From Pedobacter cryoconitis (GTDB lineage Bacteria > Bacteroidota > Bacteroidia > Sphingobacteriales > Sphingobacteriaceae), in the NCBI GenBank assembly GCA_019352875.1, contig JAAAFW010000006.1:1519462-1583461 (forward strand): 64,000 nt of DNA, given 5' to 3'. A program made the position numbers and the translations under genes. Of the stretch, positions 43,055 through 50,796 are shown piece after piece. Below the pieces are notes generated by a model. It was given only the letters and a program-made list of their open reading frames with translations, was not told where the DNA came from and searched no databases. The stretch's first letter is position 1. The number at the start of each line of letters is the position of its first letter.

Positions 43055-45322
43055 TTAGCTCTTTACTTGTTTACGGATAATGTTCAGCGCACCACCAGCT
43101 TTAAACCATTCGATTTGCTGTGCATTATAACTGTGATTTACAGGGAATTCTTCCTGAGTACCATCAGCATGGTGTAAAACAATAGTTAAAGGAACATTCG
43201 GAGCGAAAGTAGTCAGTCCTGTGATATCGATAACATCATCCTCCTGAATTTTTTCATAATCCTCTTTGTTCACAAAAGTAAGACCAAGCATACCTTGTTT
43301 TTTCAGGTTAGTCTCGTGAATACGGGCAAATGATTTTACCAATACCGCACGAACACCTAAATGACGAGGTTCCATAGCCGCATGTTCACGTGAAGAACCT
43401 TCACCGTAATTTTCATCACCAACAACGATTGAACCTATACCAGCAGCTTTATAAGCACGCTGAGTTGCAGGAACCGGGCCATACTCGCCAGTTAAAGAAT
43501 TCTTAACGTCGTCAGTTTTGTCATTGAAGTAATTGACAGCACCAATCAGCATGTTGTTAGAGATATTGTCCAGGTGACCTCTGAATTTCAACCATGGGCC
43601 GGCCATAGAGATGTGGTCAGTTGTACATTTACCTTTAGCTTTGATCAGTAATTTTAAGCCTTTCAGATCTGAACCTTCCCACGGAGTGAACGGATCCAGC
43701 AATTGCAGACGGTGTGAAGTTGGAGATACCAATACTTCAATACCGCTACCATCGGCAGCTGGTTGTTGATAACCTGCGTCATCAACAGCAAAGCCGTTTG
43801 CTGGTAATTCAGAACCAGTTGGCTCATCAAGTTTCACTTGCTCACCTTTATTGTTTGTTAAAGTGTCAGTAAGCGGGTTAAAGCTCAAGTCACCTGCTAT
43901 AGCCAGTGCAGTTACCAGTTCCGGAGAACCAACAAATGCAAAAGTGTTAGGGTTACCATCTGCACGTTTAGCAAAGTTTCTGTTGAAAGAGTGAACAATA
44001 GTGTTTTTCTCCTGTTTTTCAGCACCAACCCTGTCCCACATACCAATACATGGTCCGCAGGCATTAGTAAATACTTTAGCACCAATCTGGTTAAAAACGT
44101 CCATGAAACCATCACGCTGAATGGTGAAACGGATTTGCTCAGAACCTGGGTTGATACAATATTCTGCTTTTGCAGTCAGTCCTTTTTCAGCTACTTGTCT
44201 TGCCACACTAACTGCTCTTGAAATATCTTCATAAGAAGAGTTTGTACAAGAACCAATCAGTCCGACTTCAATTTTCATTGGCCATCCATTAGCGGCAGCT
44301 ACTTCTTTCATTTTTGAAATAGGTGTAGCCAGATCCGGTGTGAAAGGACCGTTCAGGTAAGGCTCCAGTGCAGAAAGATCAATTTCGATCAGCTGGTCAA
44401 AATATTTTTCCGGTTCAGCATAAACTTCTGCGTCACCAGTTAAGTGTTCTTTGATTTCGTTTGCAGCATCAGCAACATCAGCTCTGTTTGTAGCACGTAA
44501 ATAACGCTCCATGCTTTCATCGTAACCAAATGTCGAAGTTGTTGCACCGATTTCAGCACCCATATTACAGATGGTACCTTTACCAGTACAGCTCATGCCG
44601 GTAGCACCGTCACCAAAATATTCTACGATAGCACCTGTTCCACCTTTTACAGTTAAAATACCAGCTACTTTTAAAATTACATCTTTAGGAGAAGTCCATC
44701 CGTTTAATTTTCCGGTTAACTTTACACCAATCAGTTTAGGGAATTTAAGCTCCCATGGTAAACCAGCCATGACGTCGCATGCATCAGCACCACCAACACC
44801 AATAGCGACCATACCCAAACCACCTGCATTTACTGTATGTGAGTCAGTACCGATCATCATTCCACCTGGGAATGCATAATTTTCCAGAACAACCTGGTGA
44901 ATAATACCAGCACCCGGTTTCCAGAAACCTATACCATATTTGTTAGAAACAGAAGCCAGGAAATCAAAAACTTCTTTACTCTCTGTATTTGCTGCAGGTA
45001 AGTCAATTTCAGCACCCAGTTTTGCTGTGATCAGGTGATCGCAGTGTACAGTAGAGGGTACTGCAACTTTCGGTCTGCCGGCCTGCATAAATTGTAACAG
45101 TGCCATTTGGGCCGTAGCGTCCTGCATAGCTACACGGTCAGGTGCAAAATCTACATAGTCCGTACCCCTAACATAAGAGGTATTTGTATTTTCATCCCAA
45201 AGGTGGGTATATAAGATTTTTTCTGAGAGTGTTAAAGGTCTGCCTACTAGTTTACGGGCCGCCTCAACCCGGGGTCCAAAGTTTGCATACACCTTTTTGA
45301 TCATTTCTATATCAAAAGCCAT
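43055..45322 (-). CDS. Aconitate hydratase, mitochondrial type
   Basis: The protein (755 residues) isomerises citrate to isocitrate in the TCA cycle using a 4Fe-4S cluster. Cluster cysteines are visible in [17 protein letters not shown] and [15 protein letters not shown]. The N-terminus ([20 protein letters not shown]), [13 protein letters not shown] and [19 protein letters not shown] are conserved, and the C-terminal swivel domain has [20 protein letters not shown]. Length and motifs match the mitochondrial ACO2 branch common in Bacteroidota rather than E. coli AcnA or AcnB. It is downstream of the deacetylase gene on the same strand, 286 nt apart. Confidence 0.95.
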   Translation of the reverse strand: MAFDIEMIKKVYANFGPRVEAARKLVGRPLTLSEKILYTHLWDENTNTSYVRGTDYVDFAPDRVAMQDATAQMALLQFMQAGRPKVAVPSTVHCDHLITAKLGAEIDLPAANTESKEVFDFLASVSNKYGIGFWKPGAGIIHQVVLENYAFPGGMMIGTDSHTVNAGGLGMVAIGVGGADACDVMAGLPWELKFPKLIGVKLTGKLNGWTSPKDVILKVAGILTVKGGTGAIVEYFGDGATGMSCTGKGTICNMGAEIGATTSTFGYDESMERYLRATNRADVADAANEIKEHLTGDAEVYAEPEKYFDQLIEIDLSALEPYLNGPFTPDLATPISKMKEVAAANGWPMKIEVGLIGSCTNSSYEDISRAVSVARQVAEKGLTAKAEYCINPGSEQIRFTIQRDGFMDVFNQIGAKVFTNACGPCIGMWDRVGAEKQEKNTIVHSFNRNFAKRADGNPNTFAFVGSPELVTALAIAGDLSFNPLTDTLTNNKGEQVKLDEPTGSELPANGFAVDDAGYQQPAADGSGIEVLVSPTSHRLQLLDPFTPWEGSDLKGLKLLIKAKGKCTTDHISMAGPWLKFRGHLDNISNNMLIGAVNYFNDKTDDVKNSLTGEYGPVPATQRAYKAAGIGSIVVGDENYGEGSSREHAAMEPRHLGVRAVLVKSFARIHETNLKKQGMLGLTFVNKEDYEKIQEDDVIDITGLTTFAPNVPLTIVLHHADGTQEEFPVNHSYNAQQIEWFKAGGALNIIRKQVKS

Positions 45323-45608
45323 TGATAAATGTGTTAAAAGGTAATATATTAAGAATTATTTATTGCGAATTTACAAAAAAAAACAGGGGTGTGGGTTGAT
45401 AAGCAAATCATTATATTATTTATATATGTTCTAAATAATTGAATAATCATAACGACAGCGCAAATTAAGGCCGTAATCAGCGAGGTGTTCATTTTTAAAC
45501 AGCACTGTCCAATAACGAACAGATAAAGGCTCCGTTTTGCTCAAAAAGGCCTTTTTCGCATTCTTAAGCTGCTTCTCGTAATTCTGGCCTGAATTTTCTA
45601 TACCGGTG

Positions 45609-46259
45609 TCAGAGTGTGCGGAAACTGTAGCCTTTTTCCTGCAGCGATTCAATGACGGCCGGCAAAGCTGTCTGCATCCTGTCAAAAGCTTTCAGGCTAT
45701 CATGGAAGACAATAATAGAACCGTTCCTGATATTGGAAAGTACATTGCTAGTGCATTTTTCGGCGGATATAGAAGTGTCGAAATCTCCGCTGAGCGTATC
45801 CCACATAATAATTTGAAGATCCGGATGGATTTTTCTCAGTGCCTTGATCTGTGATTTTTTGATCCTTCCGTAAGGTGGTCTGAATAAATTGGTGCCGGTC
45901 AGTTCCTGACACCGGATGAAATTAGTGAGGTATGCATCCGTCGGAGTTTTCCAGCCTTTTAAGTGATTAAAGGTATGATTGCCTATCGCATGGCCTTCAG
46001 CTTTTAGATGCTCAAAAATATCAGGATGTTTTCTGATATTGTCGCCAATACAGAAGAAAGTTGCCTTGCACCTGTAAGTTTTTAAAGTATTTAAAACAAA
46101 CTCTGTAACAATCGGCATAGGGCCGTCGTCAAAGGTTAAGTAAACAACCTTTTCAGCGCGTTCCTTATGCCAGGTTAAGCCTTTGTAATACCACTTTAAA
46201 AGAAGGGGAGATCTGACCAGGTACATGGCCAAATATAAAAATAAACCAGGATTTGCCAC
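45609..46259 (-). CDS. Polysaccharide deacetylase family protein (NodB domain)
   Basis: The protein has 216 residues. A hydrophobic N-terminus (LFLYLAMYLVRSPLLLKWYY) suggests a membrane anchor. The NodB motifs are in order: VVYLTFDDGPMP (motif 1, metal Asp), IGNHTFNHLKGW (motif 2, two His), NLFRPPYGRIKK (motif 3), IMWDTLSGDFD (motif 4) and IIVFHDSLKAFDRM (motif 5). All the catalytic elements are present. Substrates of relatives are N-acetylated glycans such as peptidoglycan; the target here is unknown. It is divergent from the tolC-type gene. Confidence 0.93.
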   Translation of the reverse strand: MANPGLFLYLAMYLVRSPLLLKWYYKGLTWHKERAEKVVYLTFDDGPMPIVTEFVLNTLKTYRCKATFFCIGDNIRKHPDIFEHLKAEGHAIGNHTFNHLKGWKTPTDAYLTNFIRCQELTGTNLFRPPYGRIKKSQIKALRKIHPDLQIIMWDTLSGDFDTSISAEKCTSNVLSNIRNGSIIVFHDSLKAFDRMQTALPAVIESLQEKGYSFRTL

Positions 46260-46278
46260 TGGTTAGCTGAAAAACATA

Positions 46279-46290
46279 TTGTTTAAACAA
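46279..46290. promoter_or_regulatory. 12-bp palindrome between divergent deacetylase and TolC genes
   Basis: TTGTTTAAACAA is a perfect palindrome centred in a 45-bp divergent gap. It could be an operator for one or both genes. Confidence 0.3.
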
Positions 46291-46304
46291 CGTATATATA
46301 AATT

Positions 46305-47687
46305 ATGAAAACTTTTACGCCTAAGAGCCTGCGCGGGCCGGTTACCTTCAGTATGACATTATTGGTCGCTGCTCTCGGATTTAGCGGAACGGCTGCTGCC
46401 CAGGAAAAACTGACTATTCAGCAGGCAGTAGAAAGGATGTTGCAGAATAACCTGACTATTAAGCAAGCCGCTCTGAACGTTTCTACGTCAGAGGTGAACC
46501 TGCAGCAATCAAAAGCGGCGCTGTACCCTTCACTTAACGGTGGACTGGATAATAGTCTCAATTTTGGACGAAGCTTGAACACGGCCACAAATCAGTTGGT
46601 TAGTAATAAGTTTTATCAGGGTACTGGTAGTTTAAATGCTTCTGTAGATCTTTTCGGAGGCTTTGCCAAACTGAATCAGATTCGTCAGAACAAGATTTTA
46701 CTGGATGCCGGAAACAGCAACCTGGACAAGATTAAAAATGATCTGACTCTTCAGGTTGTTACCGCATATTTTCAGGTCGTCTTCAATGAAGATCTGCTGA
46801 AAGCTTCCAATGAGCAGCTGGTAGTTGCGCAGGAAACCGAAGTCAGAGAGCAGGCATTACTGGAAGCGGGAAATAAAACACTTGCCGATATTTCTCAGGC
46901 AAAGGCACAGGCAGCGACTGCAGAATTGAATGTAACCAATGCGCAGAATCAGCTGACGATATCTTTTCTTACACTGTCGCAGTTAATGGAAATGCGTCCG
47001 GATTCTGCTAATTACAAGGTGGTTGCGCCAACTATAGTGGATATCGCAATGGCCCGCAAGAACTATAATGTCAATGACGTTTATAATTCTTCACTGGCCA
47101 TATTTCCTGATATTAAGCTGGCTAAATTAAACCGTGAAGCTGCCGAAAAGGGAGTGGCTGTGGCAAAAGGTTCATTGAGCCCGCGTATTTCCCTGGGTGG
47201 AGGAATAGGTTCCAGATATTCTTACCTTCTGGGTACAGGTTTATTGGGTTCTATCCCTAATGCGCATTTATTTGATCAGATCAGTAACAACTTTTATCAG
47301 AACGTAGGACTTTCTATTCAGATTCCTATATTTAACGGATTACAGTCAAGGTCTAATGTGAAAAGGGCAAAAATCAATTATGAAGATTATAAGATCCAGG
47401 AGCAATTGGCAAAAAACAATCTGAACAAAGTAATTGCTCAGGCCGTTGCAGACCTGCGTGCTGCAGATAGTCGTTATAAGTCGAATGAAAATACTTTTAA
47501 TGCACAGAAAGATGCATTTAACGTGATTGAACAACGCTATAATGTTGGTTTGGTTAACTCATTAGATTATAACACAAGCAGAACAAACAGAAATAAAGCA
47601 GAAATCGACCTGATCCAGGCTAAATATGACCTGTTATTCCGGTCAAAAGTGATTGATTATTACCTGGGGAACCAGATTACATTTTAA
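46305..47687 (+). CDS. TolC family outer-membrane efflux protein
   Basis: The protein (460 residues) has a signal peptide (ending ...SGTAAAQEKL) and two repeated outer-membrane-efflux-protein halves. Seen are KLTIQQAVERMLQNNLTIKQ, LQQSKAALYPSLNGGLDNSL, the long helical segment with NAQNQLTISFLTLSQLMEM, and in the second half AKGSLSPRISLGGGIGSRYS and GLSIQIPIFNGLQSRSNVKR (written in part). TolC trimers form the exit channel of tripartite pumps and type I secretion. The adaptor gene follows after 27 nt. Confidence 0.94.
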   Translation: MKTFTPKSLRGPVTFSMTLLVAALGFSGTAAAQEKLTIQQAVERMLQNNLTIKQAALNVSTSEVNLQQSKAALYPSLNGGLDNSLNFGRSLNTATNQLVSNKFYQGTGSLNASVDLFGGFAKLNQIRQNKILLDAGNSNLDKIKNDLTLQVVTAYFQVVFNEDLLKASNEQLVVAQETEVREQALLEAGNKTLADISQAKAQAATAELNVTNAQNQLTISFLTLSQLMEMRPDSANYKVVAPTIVDIAMARKNYNVNDVYNSSLAIFPDIKLAKLNREAAEKGVAVAKGSLSPRISLGGGIGSRYSYLLGTGLLGSIPNAHLFDQISNNFYQNVGLSIQIPIFNGLQSRSNVKRAKINYEDYKIQEQLAKNNLNKVIAQAVADLRAADSRYKSNENTFNAQKDAFNVIEQRYNVGLVNSLDYNTSRTNRNKAEIDLIQAKYDLLFRSKVIDYYLGNQITF

Positions 47688-47714
47688 CGCAATTCAAACT
47701 ATAATTATCAAACG

Positions 47715-49064
47715 ATGAAATTAAAACACATACTCATTGCAGTTGGCGTGCTGATTGTCTTACTGGTAGCAGCAAAAATGACCGGACTGATAGGAGGTGA
47801 AAAAGTGGAAAAGGTTACTGTAGAGAAGGCAGAGGTCAGGAAAGTTGTGGAAACAGTAACTGCCAGTGGAAAAGTACAGCCGGAAACAGAAGTTAAACTG
47901 AGTTCCGAGGTATCGGGAGAGGTCGTTGAATTGTTGGTTAAAGAAGGTGACGTGGTTAAAAAAGGCCAGTTATTATTTAAGATCAGACCAGACATTCTGC
48001 AATCCGGATATGATAAAGCCAGTGCTTCCTATAACTCTCAGAAAGCGAGTGTGAGTTCTGCGGAGCAGTTGTTGAAGCAATCTCAGGGAACTTTCGCAAA
48101 TGAAGATGGAATCTATAAAAGGAATGTCGAACTGTTCAATAAGAAAGTGATTTCTGTTGCCGAATTTGATGCAGCCAAAGCCGCTTTTTCAACAGCAAGA
48201 ACCAATCTTGAAAGTGCCAAACAATCTTTGATTGCCGCTAAATTTAACCTGGCACAATCAGGTGCAACTGTACAGGAAGCTGGCGCCAACCTAGCCAAAG
48301 CAACTACTTTTGCTCCCGTAGATGGGGTAATTTCAAAGTTATCGGTTGAGTTGGGTGACAGGATTCTTGGAACGGCACAGTTTGCCGGTACAGAGATCAT
48401 GCGTATTTCTAATCTGAACTCTATGGAAGTGAATGTAGACGTGAATGAGAATGATATTAACCGCGTGAATGTAGGTGACAGTGCAACTATAGAAGTAGAT
48501 GCATTTGCTGATAAAAAATTTAAAGGAATCGTTACAGAAATTGCCAGTTCTTCTAAAGATGTGGGCACAACTACAACAACTGTTGACCAGGTGACAAATT
48601 TCGTTGTTAAAGTTAGAATCTCTGCAGATTCATACAGCGGCGTTCAGGGCGGTGCTAAAGATTTGCCTTCACCATTCAGACCAGGTTTATCGGCGACCGT
48701 CGATATTGAAAGTTCATCTGTAAACAGTCTTTCTGTTCCGATTCAGTCCGTATTTACAAAGAGTGAAGGTGGCAGCGATAAAGAACAGCAGGGAAATGAC
48801 GCAAATGCTGATAAGCAGAAATCTAAACTGACAGACAAAACTGTTAAACAATATGTTTATACCTATGCGAATGGTACGGTAAAACAAGTAGAGGTTACAA
48901 CTGGTATTCAAAATGACCAGTTTATTGAGATCAAGAGCGGTCTTAAAGCTGGAACTGAAATTGTCAGCGGACCTTATTCTGCGATACAAAACCGTTTGAA
49001 AGATGGAGTTAAGGTAGAAAAAACTACTAAGGATCAGTTATTTGCTAATCCTGATAAAAAGTAA
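47715..49064 (+). CDS. Periplasmic adaptor subunit (membrane fusion protein) of an efflux pump
   Basis: The protein (449 residues) has an N-terminal membrane anchor (ILIAVGVLIVLLVAAKMTGL). The lipoyl half-motif EVKLSSEVSGEVVELLVKEG leads into a coiled-coil hairpin (about residues 100-195) with the second lipoyl half ATTFAPVDGVISKLSVELGD. Beta-barrel and membrane-proximal domains follow, and the C-terminus has an Asn/Asp/Lys-rich insert. This resembles MacA/HlyD-type adaptors that link an inner-membrane ABC or RND pump to TolC. Neither pump component is adjacent downstream; a terminator and gpsA follow. Confidence 0.92.
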   Translation: MKLKHILIAVGVLIVLLVAAKMTGLIGGEKVEKVTVEKAEVRKVVETVTASGKVQPETEVKLSSEVSGEVVELLVKEGDVVKKGQLLFKIRPDILQSGYDKASASYNSQKASVSSAEQLLKQSQGTFANEDGIYKRNVELFNKKVISVAEFDAAKAAFSTARTNLESAKQSLIAAKFNLAQSGATVQEAGANLAKATTFAPVDGVISKLSVELGDRILGTAQFAGTEIMRISNLNSMEVNVDVNENDINRVNVGDSATIEVDAFADKKFKGIVTEIASSSKDVGTTTTTVDQVTNFVVKVRISADSYSGVQGGAKDLPSPFRPGLSATVDIESSSVNSLSVPIQSVFTKSEGGSDKEQQGNDANADKQKSKLTDKTVKQYVYTYANGTVKQVEVTTGIQNDQFIEIKSGLKAGTEIVSGPYSAIQNRLKDGVKVEKTTKDQLFANPDKK

Positions 49065-49096
49065 AAACAACGCTTCGTAATAATTTAAGTAATTTG

Positions 49097-49129
49097 TCCC
49101 GGTTTAAAACATTAAACCGGGATTTTTTA
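49097..49129 (+). terminator. Terminator immediately before the gpsA start
   Basis: TCCCGGTTTAA (49097-49107) pairs with TTAAACCGGGA (49112-49122), followed by six T. It ends 7 to 8 nt before the gpsA ATG, leaving no room for a promoter after it. Confidence 0.9.
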
Positions 49130-49136
49130 TTTGAAT

Positions 49137-50138
49137 ATGATGAGACCAAAAGTTGCAATGATTGGCGGCGGAAGCTGGGCGACGGCCGTTATCAAGATGC
49201 TTTCGGATAACCTTACCGAGAAAGACATATACTGGTGGCTGCGGGATACCGAAGTAATTGACCACCTTAAAAAATATAAACATAACCCTAAATACCTGAG
49301 CTCGGTCGAGATCAGGATACCTGAATCGCATATTTCCGATCAGCTGCCGGCTATACTGGAACCGGTAGATTATGTCATCCTGAATGTGCCAGCTGCGTTT
49401 CTTAAAGAAAGCCTTCGCGGAGTAACGCCGGAGATGCTTGCCGGTAAGAAAATAGTTTCGGCAATTAAGGGGATTGTGCCGGATGAGAATCAGATTATCG
49501 GCGAATTTATGCAGGAAAAGTATGGTATTCCAAAAGAAGACCTGATTGTAATCAGCGGGCCTTGCCATGCAGAAGAAGTAGCACTAGAGAAGCTATCTTA
49601 CCTCACGATCTCTTCAGTCACTTTGGATTATGCGGTTGCCTTCTCCAAACTGCTGAATACGCGTTATATTAAAACTAATGTTTCAGACGATATCTATGGA
49701 ACTGAGTATGCTGCGGTGCTTAAAAATATCTATGCTGTAGCCAGTGGAATTTGTCATGGCCTTGGTTATGGCGATAACTTTCAGGCTGTGCTTATATCCA
49801 ATGCTGTCCGTGAGATGAAAGATTTTGTAGATGCTGTACATCCTATAGACAGGGATATTAAAGAATCGGCTTATTTAGGAGACCTGCTTGTTACAGCATA
49901 TTCTCAGTTTAGCAGAAACAGGACCTTTGGTAATATGATTGGAAAGGGTTATACTGTGAAGTCTGCCCAGCTGGAAATGAATATGATAGCCGAAGGTTAT
50001 TATGCAACTGCCTGTATGCATGTGATTAATAAAAAGTACAAAGTGGATATGCCGATCAGCCGCGCAGTGTATGCAATATTATACGAAAAAAACTCGCCGC
50101 AGATAGAAATGAGGTTATTGACGGAAAAACTGATCTGA
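49137..50138 (+). CDS. gpsA: NAD(P)H-dependent glycerol-3-phosphate dehydrogenase
   Basis: The protein has 333 residues from ATG 49137 (MMRPKVAMIGGGSWATAVIK); a second ATG follows directly and a TTG at 49131 is also in frame. GpsA makes sn-glycerol 3-phosphate from DHAP for phospholipid synthesis. The dinucleotide-binding loop is GGGSWATA, and further motifs are VISGPCHAEEVALEKLSYL, DIYGTEYAAVLKNIYAVASG with the catalytic Lys, and GDLLVTAYSQFSRNRTFG. The start lies right behind an intrinsic terminator, so expression may depend on read-through. Confidence 0.93.
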   Translation: MMRPKVAMIGGGSWATAVIKMLSDNLTEKDIYWWLRDTEVIDHLKKYKHNPKYLSSVEIRIPESHISDQLPAILEPVDYVILNVPAAFLKESLRGVTPEMLAGKKIVSAIKGIVPDENQIIGEFMQEKYGIPKEDLIVISGPCHAEEVALEKLSYLTISSVTLDYAVAFSKLLNTRYIKTNVSDDIYGTEYAAVLKNIYAVASGICHGLGYGDNFQAVLISNAVREMKDFVDAVHPIDRDIKESAYLGDLLVTAYSQFSRNRTFGNMIGKGYTVKSAQLEMNMIAEGYYATACMHVINKKYKVDMPISRAVYAILYEKNSPQIEMRLLTEKLI

Positions 50139-50257
50139 TTTTATTCGGCCTGGAAATTGATTTAATACAATTGTGAAACCATCTTCAGGCCTGCTTTATT
50201 CCATACTGCAGGCTGCCTGATTTTAGCTTCATTATTGCTAAATTAAATCTTAAGAAT

Positions 50258-50563
50258 ATGAAAAAAACTTTTGTATTGGGTTTCTTCGCCCTAGCTCTGG
50301 CATCCGTGACCGTATCGGCACAAGCCCAGGAAAAAAAGACAGTTGGTCAGAAAATTGAAAACACGGCCAGTAAAGTCGGTAACAAAACAGCAGAAGTTGC
50401 TGTGAAGGGTACAGCGAAAGTAGCTGACAAAACTTATAAAGGTAAAAAAGCACCAGATGGTACAGATGTATATATTGATGGTAAAAACCGCAAATATTAC
50501 GTAGATAAAAAAGGTGGTAAGGTTTATCTGAAAGCCTCTCAGATCAGAGATAAAGTAGACTAG
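50258..50563 (+). CDS. Small secreted basic protein of unknown function
   Basis: The protein has 101 residues. A clear signal peptide (MKKTFVLGFFALALASVTVS, cleavage near AQAQ) precedes a Lys/Ala/Val repeat-like segment (GQKIENTASKVGNKTAEVAV, GTAKVADKTYKGKKAPDG). The end has DGTDVYIDGKNRKYYVDKKG and a short basic helix. The lysine-rich repeats of about 11 residues resemble LEA-like or adhesive surface proteins in composition only. No domain recognised. It is monocistronic, with a terminator after it. Confidence 0.75.
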   Translation: MKKTFVLGFFALALASVTVSAQAQEKKTVGQKIENTASKVGNKTAEVAVKGTAKVADKTYKGKKAPDGTDVYIDGKNRKYYVDKKGGKVYLKASQIRDKVD

Positions 50564-50599
50564 CATACGCTAAGCTTTATAATAAAGCTGAAGATCATA

Positions 50600-50637
50600 A
50601 AAAAAGACGTGTCACCCTAGGTGGCACGTCTTTTTTG
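50600..50637 (+). terminator. Intrinsic terminator
   Basis: AAAAGACGTG pairs with CACGTCTTTT and CACC with GGTG inside, with one T/G wobble, followed by TTTTTTG. It closes the small secreted protein gene. Confidence 0.92.
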
Positions 50638-50755
50638 TTTTGCAGCAGGTATCATATGTTCTCGGATATAAACCCTTAATTTTCTGTAACTTAATGGGGC
50701 GGTTAAATAATCTGTAAAAGACTACTAAATGTGTAGTATTTATAGTTTAATCGAA

Positions 50756-50763
50756 TATATTTG
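50756..50763 (+). promoter_or_regulatory. Candidate -7 box for the TonB-dependent receptor gene
   Basis: TATATTTG lies 33 nt before ATG 50797 and fits TAnnTTTG. The -33 region has no clear TTTG. Confidence 0.45.
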
Positions 50764-50796
50764 TTTAAGAATCATCTGATAACCTAACTCAATTCT

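Noticed and set aside
45431..45685. 84-codon minus-strand frame after the deacetylase gene
   Set aside because: Its first part overlaps the deacetylase in another frame. The remaining 50 or so codons look faintly protein-like but match nothing I know; it could be a decayed tail, but I cannot support a gene.
50567..50796. Cobalamin or other riboswitch before the TonB-dependent receptor
   Set aside because: No conserved riboswitch core is visible; only a -7 box and a terminator of the previous gene.
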